Part shown: one piece after another, positions 52,224-62,193 of the stretch
Position numbering within the stretch: position 1 is the stretch's first letter
How the letters are laid out: each line of letters opens with the position of its first letter
Assembly: GCA_964457755.1 (NCBI GenBank)
Contig: CAYWGC010000001.1
Coordinates: 1 to 64,000 of the forward strand
Length of the DNA: 64,000 nucleotides
Source of the DNA: Tharpella sp964457755
Lineage (GTDB): Bacteria; Desulfobacterota; Anaeroferrophillalia; Anaeroferrophillales; Tharpellaceae
Reading direction: 5' to 3'
Notes under the pieces: generated by a model
The model's database searches: none
Told to the model about the DNA's origin: nothing
What the model saw: only the letters and a program-made list of their open reading frames with translations
Made by a program: the position numbers and the translations under genes

Positions 52224-55200
52224 CTACTTAAGCTTGACCCCACTCACGGCCTCATCCTCAACGATAAGCTGGCCATTAGCTATACAATTATAGCTGCCGC
52301 TAAATGTATCTTCAGTCAACTCTGTTATCTTGTAAGTGTAGTCGTAGATTCCCATACTGAAAGTCATTATATAACCAGAACCATCTGCCGAATAAGAGAT
52401 GCTCGGATAGTAGCCCGGCCAGGTTGCACTGATCTGGCCATCCCCAGGTTCCGTGACCACAAGAAAAGTTGGGTGCACCCGATCGACATCATAATACCTT
52501 GAAGTCACTTGCCAGGTTCCAGCCAGAGAGTGAATATTTAGACTCTGCATCTCGAGTAAGCCCTGATTGAAATCGAAGGCCCCACCACTCGAGGCATTCT
52601 TGACATAGGTGCCCATATAGAGGGTGCCGCCCATATATTTAAAATCTGACGAATTATTAAAAACCTTATCATCCGGCGGTCTGATAACAATGTCACCAAA
52701 GTAAACATCTCCGTCACCATCATCAACCTTTTCCCCCTGACATGCACTGCACCCTAAAGGACGAAAATCAACCTGACTCAGGTCAAGCTTTAAAGCGGGT
52801 TGAGCACTATTCTGATACCAAAGGCTCTGCCAACCAAAGGAAGCCTCGTAGGGAAATGGCTGTAAAGTACCATTACCAGTCAAAGCATAAATTTCACCTG
52901 AGGAGAGAGGATCATGTGAAAAGATGACGAAAAGCTGACCATCCTGATTAGTAGAAGCACTGATCATTATTTTATAGTCGATATTAGACGTAAATGAATC
53001 AATATCAGAGACCACAAAATCAGCATTTGCAGTTCCCCGCAGAACAACCATATATGGCGTTCCCCAATCGATCTCTTCAAAGGCTATGTCAAGATCCTGA
53101 ACCGGGCCGACACTAAAATAGAGACCATCTTCAAAGTAACCCGAAGTCGTAGGTTTAAAGGTCACCTGACACGTCAAAGTGCCACCGCCCGACCTGATAA
53201 TATCACCGCCGACAATGCCGCTGACACTATAGGCCTCGGTTGCGGTTACGGCCCCCTTAACCTGAAGATCACTGCCGGAGGCATTGGTAATCGTCACACT
53301 TAAAACCGTACTGCTATCGATCTCACTATTGGGGAAATCAAGAATTGTCGGAGTAACATCAATATCCATTCCAGAGCCCTGCAGATTAATCTCTTGGGGC
53401 GGCAGATCATTATCAAAAAGGATACGCATGACCGAAGCGAAATCACCAACCACATCTGGAGTAAAGGTCACACTTGCAACCTTACTCGCCCCCTCCACAA
53501 GTAGACCAGGGGCCAAACCACTAACCTTAAAACGGCTATCCGGCAGATCAATCGCCACAATCTCAATATCTATGTTACCGGTATTGGTTATAGCCAAGGT
53601 TTCGGTCCTACCAGTCCCCAAAGCAATTTCTCCGAAAGCCATACTTTGCGGCACAATCGTTACCGCCGGGGCCGAGTTATCAACCCCGTTGCCAATTAAC
53701 ACAATATCCGAAGTCGGGAGTGCATTATTATAGAGTACTCGTAATGAAGCACTATATCCTTGCGCCAGGGTTGGTTCAAAAACAAGCAAGGCATTAAGGG
53801 TGCTATATGCGGGAATAGTTCCCGGAATGCCGCTGACACTAAAAGCTGGATTGGAGAGATCGACGGCGGTAATCTCGACATCAACGTTACCCGTGTTGGT
53901 GAAAGTCAGGTTGGCACTTTTACTTTCACCAACATTAGCGTTGCCAAAATCGACGTTATTCGTAACCGTTACTCCGGCAATAACATTACTGACCCCGGAA
54001 CCATATAAACTGATATTGCTGGCCTCTACCCCGTAGTCGTAAAAAACCCGCAACGAACCAGAATAGGAACGCGGTTGATCCGGAACAAAGGTCACCAACG
54101 CGACCAGATCCTCTCCGGCAAGGATGGATCCGCTGAGCCCACTAACTTTAAACCCCGAAGACGGAACATCAATTCCCTTAATTTCAACATCGACATTACC
54201 GGTATTGGAGAACGTCAAAACCATAGATTTGCTTTCACCTAAGGCTACGCTGCCGAAATTTCCCGATCCGGGACTTACCCTGATACCGGCAACCGGCGGC
54301 ACCGTTGGTACCCGTACCCCCTGGAGGTTGACGGTCAAGTTGGTGGCATCCGATTGGATTGTAAAATCATCTATAAAAGTACCATCAGCGGTGGGTGCAA
54401 ACCTGACGTAAAGCTTATAACTTGCTCCTGGAACCAGATTGATAGATGAACTATCAACCGCGGCCAACTCCGGAGGCAGAGCCACGAATGAGTAAGGGGC
54501 AACCAGAGATGTTACATAATCAATCTGAATGGTGCTGTCGCCGGTATTTTTCATCTTGACCGACATTGTCGGAGCTTCACCGGCCTGGATTGAGCCAAAA
54601 TCGAGCAGGGGCGGAACCAGCGAAGTATCATCCTCGTTAAGCAGGATAAGCTGCGGTTGACCTAACGTGAAACGCTGGCCGTAGATATCGGAATTGCTTG
54701 TATTGAGATTCCGGGCATCTTTCCAGACCGTCATAAAGAGATGATTACCAGGATTGTAGGCCGTAACCGGATTATACTGGTTCGCAAACTCCACACAAAC
54801 TGCATAATTATTTCCGCGCAGACTCCCCTCAGAGTCGACAAACTGCCCAAATATATCAAGATTTTCCAGGGAAACCTGAGAATTACGCCCATCCTGCCAG
54901 GTTACAAAAAAGCGCTGGTTAGTCGAGTCGATAGAGACCTGGGGGCGAGTCTGGTTAGATTCAAGAATATTGTCATCCTGAACCCCGTCGTCATTGGTAT
55001 CCTGAAAACTGATCGCCAGATTCTCGCCATAGAGACCACCGCCGGAATAAACCAGCTGTCCGAAGATTTTACTATGAACACCGTCGCCAGCACCACCTCG
55101 CGCATCCCGGTCCTCCCAAGTTACAAGAAATTTCCGGTGACTGGAATCAAAACCCACAGCCGGATAAAAACTGCTTTTGGTGGAAGCATCAATCAACTGT

Positions 55201-56432
55201 GAGTTAACGACCGTCTGATCGATATATTTATCAAAAATGGTGAAAATATGGACTTTGCCATCATCGTTATCCCACTCATCCAAAACTAGTTCTGCGGAGA
55301 AGATATCATTATCATCAGCGTGACCATTGCTGGGTACTTCTAAAGAATCATCCTCATAGGTACAGGTCAAAGTTGCCCGCCCTCTGGCCCCTTCCCAAAC
55401 AATCAGGGTTTCCGGCGACGAGTCATCACAGGCGATCGTCACATTATTTACATTCTTGAAATATTCATAAACATATATATCTTCTTCAGCTCCCCGACTA
55501 TGTGAAATGAGACGAACCGAACGAACATTCTCCCGCACATCGTCAAATGATCCGTTCGAGTCGCTATCAACAGGAATTGTGTCACTATTTCTGACAACCT
55601 CTGGAGTTCCAGCCACGCCACTTGCAGCATCAACTGTTACATAACTTGCATAATTTGAGTCACCAAAATTCCACTGTGCCGTACTCGCTACTAAGGTAGA
55701 ACCATCCATCCATGCAGCTACCCCGAACGGTTGTTCCTCAATCCGTTGCAGGGCATCACGACTCTCAACCCAGACCAACCAGAACTGATCCCGAGCCGTA
55801 TCATAGGCGGCTTTCGGCAATTTACGTGAAGTTAATTCATCGACACCAATCTGTTTATAACTAACAGGGCTAGCACCAGCCGGTACCGCCCCTGACGAAC
55901 AGTCCTCCGCTAGAGAAGAAATGTCGAGAATATCGTAATAAAGATAACCCGAAGCCGCCGCCCCTCGCGTATCCTGCCAGGCGATCATGATATTATCGGT
56001 GCCGGCTACCGGCGGATCGCTGTCGGGCGAGTTTCTATACGCCAGGGTTGGCACCGTCTGATTGCCGGAAGCTGTACTGATGGCTATTTCATCACCACAC
56101 AAGGTACCGTCAGCATTGATAAATCGTCCATAGATATCAGAACCGGTTGCATTCCAGTTACGCCAGTCCTCCCAAACCACAAACCATTTATTCTTGTCCG
56201 GCAGAGCGATAATCGAGGGGTTTTGCTGGTCGTCACCAAGGAGAACCGGAGGCTCGGCGCCGCCATCTTCAACGGAGATGGCAATATTAGAACCTTCGTT
56301 GGCGGCCCATAACGGGGTCCCAAAAGTCGCCAGCAAAGCGACTAACAACAAGAGAGTCAGACAAAGATTGCGAACTGAATGAAGGTTTTGCAGACCATTC
56401 AAGCGAGCATTTACAATTCCTCTTAAACTCAT
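52224..56432 (-). CDS. Large exported protein with ASH (choice-of-anchor) domains
   Basis: 1402 residues with a signal peptide (about 20-43, LTLLLLVALLATFGTPLWAA). Residues 80-560 contain recurring VVWEDWRN, VTWEDRDARGG, VTWQDGRNS and VWKDARN followed by DIYGQ-like text, probably a propeller. Five ASPM-SPD-2-Hydin-like domains follow (about 590-1040), each with a VALGESKSMVLTFSNTGN type motif. The C-terminal part has HSLAGTWQVTSRYYDV, a lipocalin-like feel. Function unknown. AGGGGG precedes the ATG. Flanked by hairpin repeats, it may be an acquired module. Confidence 0.75.
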   Translation of the reverse strand: MSLRGIVNARLNGLQNLHSVRNLCLTLLLLVALLATFGTPLWAANEGSNIAISVEDGGAEPPVLLGDDQQNPSIIALPDKNKWFVVWEDWRNWNATGSDIYGRFINADGTLCGDEIAISTASGNQTVPTLAYRNSPDSDPPVAGTDNIMIAWQDTRGAAASGYLYYDILDISSLAEDCSSGAVPAGASPVSYKQIGVDELTSRKLPKAAYDTARDQFWLVWVESRDALQRIEEQPFGVAAWMDGSTLVASTAQWNFGDSNYASYVTVDAASGVAGTPEVVRNSDTIPVDSDSNGSFDDVRENVRSVRLISHSRGAEEDIYVYEYFKNVNNVTIACDDSSPETLIVWEGARGRATLTCTYEDDSLEVPSNGHADDNDIFSAELVLDEWDNDDGKVHIFTIFDKYIDQTVVNSQLIDASTKSSFYPAVGFDSSHRKFLVTWEDRDARGGAGDGVHSKIFGQLVYSGGGLYGENLAISFQDTNDDGVQDDNILESNQTRPQVSIDSTNQRFFVTWQDGRNSQVSLENLDIFGQFVDSEGSLRGNNYAVCVEFANQYNPVTAYNPGNHLFMTVWKDARNLNTSNSDIYGQRFTLGQPQLILLNEDDTSLVPPLLDFGSIQAGEAPTMSVKMKNTGDSTIQIDYVTSLVAPYSFVALPPELAAVDSSSINLVPGASYKLYVRFAPTADGTFIDDFTIQSDATNLTVNLQGVRVPTVPPVAGIRVSPGSGNFGSVALGESKSMVLTFSNTGNVDVEIKGIDVPSSGFKVSGLSGSILAGEDLVALVTFVPDQPRSYSGSLRVFYDYGVEASNISLYGSGVSNVIAGVTVTNNVDFGNANVGESKSANLTFTNTGNVDVEITAVDLSNPAFSVSGIPGTIPAYSTLNALLVFEPTLAQGYSASLRVLYNNALPTSDIVLIGNGVDNSAPAVTIVPQSMAFGEIALGTGRTETLAITNTGNIDIEIVAIDLPDSRFKVSGLAPGLLVEGASKVASVTFTPDVVGDFASVMRILFDNDLPPQEINLQGSGMDIDVTPTILDFPNSEIDSSTVLSVTITNASGSDLQVKGAVTATEAYSVSGIVGGDIIRSGGGTLTCQVTFKPTTSGYFEDGLYFSVGPVQDLDIAFEEIDWGTPYMVVLRGTANADFVVSDIDSFTSNIDYKIMISASTNQDGQLFVIFSHDPLSSGEIYALTGNGTLQPFPYEASFGWQSLWYQNSAQPALKLDLSQVDFRPLGCSACQGEKVDDGDGDVYFGDIVIRPPDDKVFNNSSDFKYMGGTLYMGTYVKNASSGGAFDFNQGLLEMQSLNIHSLAGTWQVTSRYYDVDRVHPTFLVVTEPGDGQISATWPGYYPSISYSADGSGYIMTFSMGIYDYTYKITELTEDTFSGSYNCIANGQLIVEDEAVSGVKLK

Positions 56433-56542
56433 ACTTCCCCCTGAACCGATAAAGCCGGAACTAAAAAATTACTCAACAACTAAAAATTTATAATTTTATT
56501 TAATTTTCGAAATTTAGTAACAGTTCAGCGTAATTTAAATTG

Positions 56543-56615
56543 AGCTACAGACCCACACAGACTCACACGGACAAAAACTTTTCGGGTCTGTGTGTGTTCG
56601 TGTGGGTCTGTAGCT
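56543..56615. repeat. Palindromic repeat with 16-bp perfect arms
   Basis: AGCTACAGACCCACAC at 56543-56558 is the exact complement of 56600-56615. The inner part is also partly self-complementary (CTCACACGGAC against GTCTGTGTG). Confidence 0.7.
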
Positions 56616-56733
56616 GATAACACGCGCTAAATATTCATTTTCATTCGTTGATTTAAAGTATAATCTCAAAACACGCTGAATAGTTACGAAATTTAAAACA
56701 AAAAATATGAAAGCTATTTGTATCTCGGTTTTT

Positions 56734-56800
56734 CTCTGCGTCTTTGCGGGAGACAAAAAGCGTTTTCCCGCAGAGAAGCAAAGGCGCAGAGAAAGGCAAA
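56734..56800. repeat. Hairpin repeat, right copy
   Basis: TCTCTGCGTCTTTGCGGGAG pairs with a complement ending CGCAGAGA. 29 bp at 56745-56773 are identical, inverted, to 52041-52069. Confidence 0.7.
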
Positions 56801-56854
56801 ACCCAAATTTTAATACTTTTAATTAAAGCTATAACAACTAAGCGAATATTATAA

Positions 56855-58000
56855 TTAAGACTGGTTACCACTAACCTCGGTCGGCTCAATCGGTACTGTC
56901 AGAAGATCTCCCTCAACCGTGGCAACAAAGCTGCGCACGAGGCTGCTGGTGGCCCGGCGGATCGCTTTGGCGATCAGCTTACGATACTCCTGATCAGCAT
57001 AGACACTTTCGGGAATCACTTCAACCTCGGAACGATTACTCCAGACCAGGCGACCGGTGCGGGCATCCTGAACCATAATACGGATCTGAACAACTGCGCG
57101 CGGTACTTTACCGCCGTTATGAGCAAGATAGGCGGCGCTGGCACCAGCCACACCCCAGAGGGCGGTATTCAAGGAATGATAATCGGTGATACTGGTTACC
57201 GTCGGGTCAAAAAGAGGGTGGCCGGAACTTACCGTTTCTTTCTTTTCATCAAAGGGGAAATTTTTATTAGCACTGCCGACTGCGGAACCGAGAATGCCGC
57301 CGATCGCCATTTTGTCCATCAGCTCATAGTTTTCAGATTTAGCTAAGCCAAATAACATGCGTTGACTACTATTGAAGAAAAAGGGTAGCATGCCGACATG
57401 GAAGGGATTGAAATCATCTTTGGCAACCCCTTTTTCGAATTCAATCAAACGACCGCGAATAATATAGTCGGCACCAAAATAATCACCTATTTTAGCTACC
57501 TCCCGACTACTCAAGGAAATGTGCTGAGCACTACCCTGGGATCCGGATTCAGCTTTCATTTGCTGCTTTTCTCTCTTCTCGAGATCTTCATTCCGGGTAA
57601 TAGCAAACTTTAGCTCCTCGACCATCGCCGCCGACCAGTCACCACTGTCAACTTCAGAACGCATATAGTTGTTGTTGGGCGTATCCGCAAAAAAGATCTC
57701 TGGAGGCTCAATAATGTGCTCATTGAGAAGATAATCAACCACATCCTCTTCCAGGGCCGTCATCAAACCATACCGGGAAAACTCATCTTCCAAAGCTTCG
57801 GTCACTAAAAGATTGCGCCGCCAATAGAGCTCTGGACTTGAGTCTGGAGTATAGTCGGCAAAAGGCATGATCACCACGCGTTTGCCGGAGGACGAGATTC
57901 GATCAGTCGGGACTGGACTTAAGGTCTCTTTTGTCACCTGGCCACAAGAGACCGACATCAACACCATTACTACGATAAAGGCAAAATATCTAAATTTCAT
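56855..58000 (-). CDS. CsgG-like lipoprotein
   Basis: A 381-residue predicted lipoprotein with lipobox MSVSC (Cys about 19). The pattern RVVIMPFADYT near the start, the LVTEALEDEF helix, GADYIIRGRLIEFEKG and QDARTGRLVWSNRSE recall CsgG/LpoB-type outer-membrane proteins. GGAG precedes the ATG. It lies upstream of the ASH-domain protein on the same strand, 420 bp away, and may help its export, by inference. Confidence 0.65.
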   Translation of the reverse strand: MKFRYFAFIVVMVLMSVSCGQVTKETLSPVPTDRISSSGKRVVIMPFADYTPDSSPELYWRRNLLVTEALEDEFSRYGLMTALEEDVVDYLLNEHIIEPPEIFFADTPNNNYMRSEVDSGDWSAAMVEELKFAITRNEDLEKREKQQMKAESGSQGSAQHISLSSREVAKIGDYFGADYIIRGRLIEFEKGVAKDDFNPFHVGMLPFFFNSSQRMLFGLAKSENYELMDKMAIGGILGSAVGSANKNFPFDEKKETVSSGHPLFDPTVTSITDYHSLNTALWGVAGASAAYLAHNGGKVPRAVVQIRIMVQDARTGRLVWSNRSEVEVIPESVYADQEYRKLIAKAIRRATSSLVRSFVATVEGDLLTVPIEPTEVSGNQS

Positions 58001-58258
58001 CGTCCAAGCTCCTCCCGTTTGGGATATTATTATTCTTAACTAGCAAATTAAAAATGTTTAACCCTTTAATCCATAACAATGAAACCTACCAATGTCAACT
58101 AATTAGTCAATAATACAGCGAAATCACATTACTGAATCTTTTTTTTCAGACTTGTAATTAAAATTTAATTATTTGACTTAAAAATAGCCGGTATTAGCGA
58201 GATGATTTCTGCACTCGGATCCAACTTCTCAAACAAAGCAATCCATGTACCATAAACT
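58001..58258. other. AT-rich intergenic region
   Basis: Apart from the secG terminator that follows, nothing recognisable. It should hold the promoter of the CsgG-like gene. Confidence 0.35.
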
Positions 58259-58291
58259 AAAAAAGGGCTTCCGTTACCTGGAAACCCTTTT
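58259..58291 (-). terminator. Terminator after secG
   Basis: On the minus strand AAAGGG and TTCC pair with their complements around a 9-base loop, followed by six T's, ending the gap-pgk-tpiA-secG transcript. Confidence 0.75.
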
Positions 58292-58313
58292 AAAAATTCA
58301 TATTTATTTTTTT

Positions 58314-58703
58314 CTATTCACTTTTTGGTGCTTCAGAATTACCCTGTGAGGCTGGCGCAACCGATTTTTCCGACGGGGCTTCTGCCGCAGGAGCTGTCGC
58401 GGTTGCCGGAACTGGAACAGCTGGCGTCTCAATCGCTGGCTGGCTATAATCCTGCATAACCGTACCTTTGGCTCGATGGGCCGACATCACCGTCAAAGAG
58501 ATCGAGGTAATCATGAAAATGGTCGCCACAATAGTGGTCAGGCGGGTAAAGAATTTACCGGAACCGGAACTCCCAAAAAGGGTCTGACTGCCACCTCCAC
58601 CGAAGGCCGCCCCCATACCACCGGCACTGCCGGACTGCAACAGAATAACAACAATCAGAATGAGGCAAACAATTACATGGATTGCAATAAAAAAAGTGGT
58701 CAA
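58314..58703 (-). CDS. secG: Preprotein translocase subunit SecG
   Basis: A 129-residue inner-membrane protein with two helices (about 3-22 and 54-74) around the Gly-rich loop GSAGGMGAAFGGGGSQTLF, plus a Pro/Ala-rich tail. It is downstream of tpiA, a common arrangement. Confidence 0.93.
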   Translation of the reverse strand: MTTFFIAIHVIVCLILIVVILLQSGSAGGMGAAFGGGGSQTLFGSSGSGKFFTRLTTIVATIFMITSISLTVMSAHRAKGTVMQDYSQPAIETPAVPVPATATAPAAEAPSEKSVAPASQGNSEAPKSE

Positions 58704-58821
58704 AATTTTATCTCCGCTTTATCTTTAAAAAAAATTACTGTCTCTGACAGCAAAGGAACGGCGGCACTTACCAACATGTGCGAAAAAAGTCAAGAATAAA
58801 GAAACGGCCAACCTGCTCGGG

Positions 58822-59565
58822 TCAAGCCTTGGCGATTTGCAGGAATGACTCAGGATCAAGCGCTGCCCCACCAACCAACAGCCCGTTAACCTCTGGCTGG
58901 GCCAGAAGTTCTGCGGCATTCTCAGGTTTTGCGCTACCACCATAGAGAATCGGCACGATTGCCCCCCATGAAAATTGCGAAACTAAAAACTCTCGCATAT
59001 GGGCATGCATGGTTCGTGCATCTTCCGGAGTTGCAGTCCGGCCGGTGCCAATAGCCCAGACAGGTTCGTAAGCTACAATCAATTGACTATCAGGAAACCC
59101 GGCAAGCGCACTATGCAATTGATCAATAACTACAGGAAAAGCTTCGCCACCCTGACGCTGTTCCAGACTTTCACCAACACAAAGAATCGGTATCAAGCCA
59201 CCATCGACAACAGCCCTAACCTTTTGCCGAAGAAGGTCATCACTCTCACCAAATATCTGACGACGCTCAGAGTGACCGACCAGAACATAACCAACCCCGA
59301 CATCTTTAAGCATTGCCACCGAAGTTTCACCGGTGAATGCTCCAGCTTCCTGAAAAGCACAATTTTGCGCCGCTAAACCGATACCGCTGCCGGCACATTG
59401 CTGAGCTAACTCAGAAAGCAGGGTATAATTTGGCGCCAACAGGAGATCTCTTGCTAATTTTTTTCCGTCCAGTTTAGACAACAGCGTCTCGACAAACTCT
59501 TGACCCTGGGTCAAGGTTAAATTCATCTTCCAATTACCGGCAATAACTTGTTTAATCACAGCCAT
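58822..59565 (-). CDS. tpiA: Triosephosphate isomerase
   Basis: A 247-residue glycolytic enzyme. GNWKMN with catalytic Lys, GHSERR with catalytic His, AYEPVWAIGTG with catalytic Glu, and LYGGSAKPENA phosphate loop are intact. It shares one base with the end of pgk. Confidence 0.97.
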   Translation of the reverse strand: MAVIKQVIAGNWKMNLTLTQGQEFVETLLSKLDGKKLARDLLLAPNYTLLSELAQQCAGSGIGLAAQNCAFQEAGAFTGETSVAMLKDVGVGYVLVGHSERRQIFGESDDLLRQKVRAVVDGGLIPILCVGESLEQRQGGEAFPVVIDQLHSALAGFPDSQLIVAYEPVWAIGTGRTATPEDARTMHAHMREFLVSQFSWGAIVPILYGGSAKPENAAELLAQPEVNGLLVGGAALDPESFLQIAKA

Positions 59566-60785
59566 TACTCCTCCCCCAAGGATCCATTACAACAAGCTTC
59601 AAGAACTTTGACAGCCGGCAGAACTTTACCCTCCATGAGCTCAAGGAAGGCCCCACCCCCAGTCGATATATAGGAGATCCGATCAACCTCACCGGCTTGA
59701 TGGACGGCGACATCAGTATCTCCACCACCAACAATTGTCAAAGCATAAGTACTGGCAATGTTGTGCACCATGCCCAGGGTCCCGCGACTGAAAATCGGCA
59801 CCTCAAAAACCCCCATCGGACCATTCCAGACAATCGTCTTGGAATCCTGGATAACCTCATTGAACAGAGTCGCTGAGGCGGGCCCGATATCAAGCCCCAT
59901 CCAATCTTTGGGCACCTCCTGGACCGGCACCAACCGGGTCTCCACATCGTTAGCGATGCGAGGAGCCGCGACACAATCAACGGGCAGATAAAAGCGAATC
60001 CCCCGGGCAATTGCCTCATCAAAGATCTCCCGGGCCTGATCGACCATATCGATCTCAATCATCGATTTCCCAAGTCCAAACCCTTGGCCCTTGAGGAACG
60101 TAAAAGCCATCGCCCCGCCAACAATTATACGATCAACTGAATTAAGCAGGTTTTTAATGGCGTGCAACTTACTCGACACTTTAGAGCCACCAATAATTGC
60201 GGTCAAAGGCCGAAGTGGGTTTTTTAAGGCCCGAGCAAAATAGTCGAGCTCTTCGCGCATCAAAAAACCACCTAAACAAACTGGAATATAGTCGCAAACC
60301 CCAACCACTGAAGCGTGGGCCCGATGCGCCGTGGCAAAAGCATTATTAACATAGATATCGATACCATCTGCCAGCGCTTTTGCAAACGCCGGTTCATTTT
60401 CAGTCTCCCCATTATAGAAGCGCAGGTTCTCCAACATCAAAACTTTGCCGGGAGCGGCTTCAGCGATCACTTTTTTAGTTTTTTCACCGACACAATCATC
60501 AATAAAGAGCACCTCTTTTTTCAAGAGTCGGCTCAATCTTTTGGCCACCGGCTCAAGTGAGTACTGCGCCACCACCTTACCCTTAGGACGCCCCATATGG
60601 GTCGCAAGAATAATTGTCGCCCTCTCATCCAGGAGGTGATTAATACTTTTGAGCACCCGGCGAATCCGCACATCATCAGTAATATTACCGCTGTCATCCA
60701 TGGGGACATTAAAATCGACCCGCATAAGGACTTTTTTGCCCTCATAAAATCCTTCGGGAACTTGATCAATATAACGAACACTCAT
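59565..60785 (-). CDS. pgk: Phosphoglycerate kinase
   Basis: A 406-residue enzyme. Substrate motif VLMRVDFNVP, THMGRPKG, and the nucleotide-binding GGGDTDVAV with STGGGAFLE are all present at the expected spacing. Order gap-pgk-tpiA. Confidence 0.97.
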   Translation of the reverse strand: MSVRYIDQVPEGFYEGKKVLMRVDFNVPMDDSGNITDDVRIRRVLKSINHLLDERATIILATHMGRPKGKVVAQYSLEPVAKRLSRLLKKEVLFIDDCVGEKTKKVIAEAAPGKVLMLENLRFYNGETENEPAFAKALADGIDIYVNNAFATAHRAHASVVGVCDYIPVCLGGFLMREELDYFARALKNPLRPLTAIIGGSKVSSKLHAIKNLLNSVDRIIVGGAMAFTFLKGQGFGLGKSMIEIDMVDQAREIFDEAIARGIRFYLPVDCVAAPRIANDVETRLVPVQEVPKDWMGLDIGPASATLFNEVIQDSKTIVWNGPMGVFEVPIFSRGTLGMVHNIASTYALTIVGGGDTDVAVHQAGEVDRISYISTGGGAFLELMEGKVLPAVKVLEACCNGSLGEE

Positions 60786-60874
60786 TATATATCCCTCTTA
60801 AAAACAGTAGTTAGTCGTCATCTGGCAGTAAGCAGTGTAAGCGACTGAAGATTTGCAGATAACAGGCTCAATAC

Positions 60875-61891
60875 TTAATTCAAGCCAACTTTTTCAGCGA
60901 CATAAAGAGTCAAATCATTAAGTCTACAGGCATAACCCCACTCATTATCATACCAAGCCATAACCTTAACCATGGTCCCGCCAATAACGTTGGTCAAAGG
61001 GGCATCGATGATCGAGGAGTTGGGATTCTGGTTGAAATCGATAGAAACCAAAGGCTCATCGGAAACTGCCAAGATGCCTTTCAGATCAGCGCTGGCAGCT
61101 TTCCGAAAAGCTTCGTTAACCGCTTCCGCAGTTGTCGCTTTCTCACTTTCAAAAACAAGGTCTACCATTGATACATTAGGGGTTGGAACCCGAATTGCCA
61201 GACCGTCTATCTTGCCTTTTAATTCCGGCAGTACCAGCCCGACCGCGGCGGCAGCACCGGTCGTCGTGGGAATCATCGACATCGCTGCAGCCCGGGCCCG
61301 ACGCAGATCTTTATGGCGGGAATCGAGAATCTGCTGATCCCGGGTGTATGAATGAATCGTCGTCATCATCCCTCTTTTAAAACCAAAGTTTTCCAGCAAC
61401 ACCTTAGCCGCCGGGGCCAGGCAATTTGTCGTACATGAGGCATTAGATATAACATAATCCTTATTGACATCAAAAACCGCTTCATTAACCCCGAGAACAA
61501 TGGTCGCGTCAGCTTTTTTTACCGGGGCCGAAACCACCACCCGTTTAACGCCTAAATCAAGGAAAACTGAGGCTGCATCACGATCACGATAGAGCCCGGA
61601 GCACTCCATAACGATATCAACCCCCAGATCTTTCCAGGCCACATCTTTAGGGTTACGACTCGCGATCAGCTCAATGCGCTTACCGTTAACCACCATAAAT
61701 TTATCTCCAGCTACAATTTCTGCATCGAGACAACCGGCAACCGAATCATATTTCAACAGATGGGCCATAGTCTGAGCATCATCAGTGGTACTGATAATTG
61801 CCTTGAAGTTAAAACGATCATCGTTAACTGCCACCCGCAAGCAATCCCTGCCAATCCTGCCAAAACCATTAAGCGCAACATTTACAGCCAT
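60875..61891 (-). CDS. gap: Glyceraldehyde-3-phosphate dehydrogenase
   Basis: A 338-residue enzyme. NAD-binding ALNGFGRIGRD, catalytic Cys in SNASCTTNCLAP, and WYDNEWGYACRL are intact. The start at 61891 (second of two Met, after GGAGGGG) gives the usual length; a frame extending to 62098 adds a hydrophobic leader not found in the family. Asp at the NAD site was not assessed for cofactor preference. Confidence 0.97.
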   Translation of the reverse strand: MAVNVALNGFGRIGRDCLRVAVNDDRFNFKAIISTTDDAQTMAHLLKYDSVAGCLDAEIVAGDKFMVVNGKRIELIASRNPKDVAWKDLGVDIVMECSGLYRDRDAASVFLDLGVKRVVVSAPVKKADATIVLGVNEAVFDVNKDYVISNASCTTNCLAPAAKVLLENFGFKRGMMTTIHSYTRDQQILDSRHKDLRRARAAAMSMIPTTTGAAAAVGLVLPELKGKIDGLAIRVPTPNVSMVDLVFESEKATTAEAVNEAFRKAASADLKGILAVSDEPLVSIDFNQNPNSSIIDAPLTNVIGGTMVKVMAWYDNEWGYACRLNDLTLYVAEKVGLN

Positions 61892-62124
61892 CATCCCCTC
61901 CACAAATCTTATACAGGCTCGAAAAACCTGTAACAAAAAATTTAACTCGTTTGCCCGCAAAAAAGGACTCGTATCAGGTAAAAAAAAACCCCTCTTTGCA
62001 GCTAACATATTCAATACAACAATAAAAAGCAACAACCGGTAAAAGTCGATTCCAGACCGTACATTCACCAGCACCATTAATTGCACAAAAAAACACATTA
62101 GTCAATCTAATGATCACCCCTAAA

Positions 62125-62155
62125 ACAAAAAAACCGCAGTCGAAACTGCGGCTTT
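62125..62155 (-). terminator. Terminator after ccsB
   Basis: On the minus strand AAAGCCGCAG and CTGCGG pair around TTTCGA, followed by seven T's. Confidence 0.82.
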
Positions 62156-62193
62156 GAGAAAATTTGTCAGATATTAGTAAGTACCAGCAAAAA

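Larger units (their letters stand above)
56433..56854. other. Repeat-rich intergenic region
   Basis: No gene seen. It holds two hairpin repeats described separately; the short frames here are by-products of those repeats. Confidence 0.5.

Noticed and set aside
60875..62098. 69-residue N-terminal extension of Gap
   Set aside because: GAPDH families start at the AVNVALNGFGRIGRD block and GGAGGGG supports the start at 61891.
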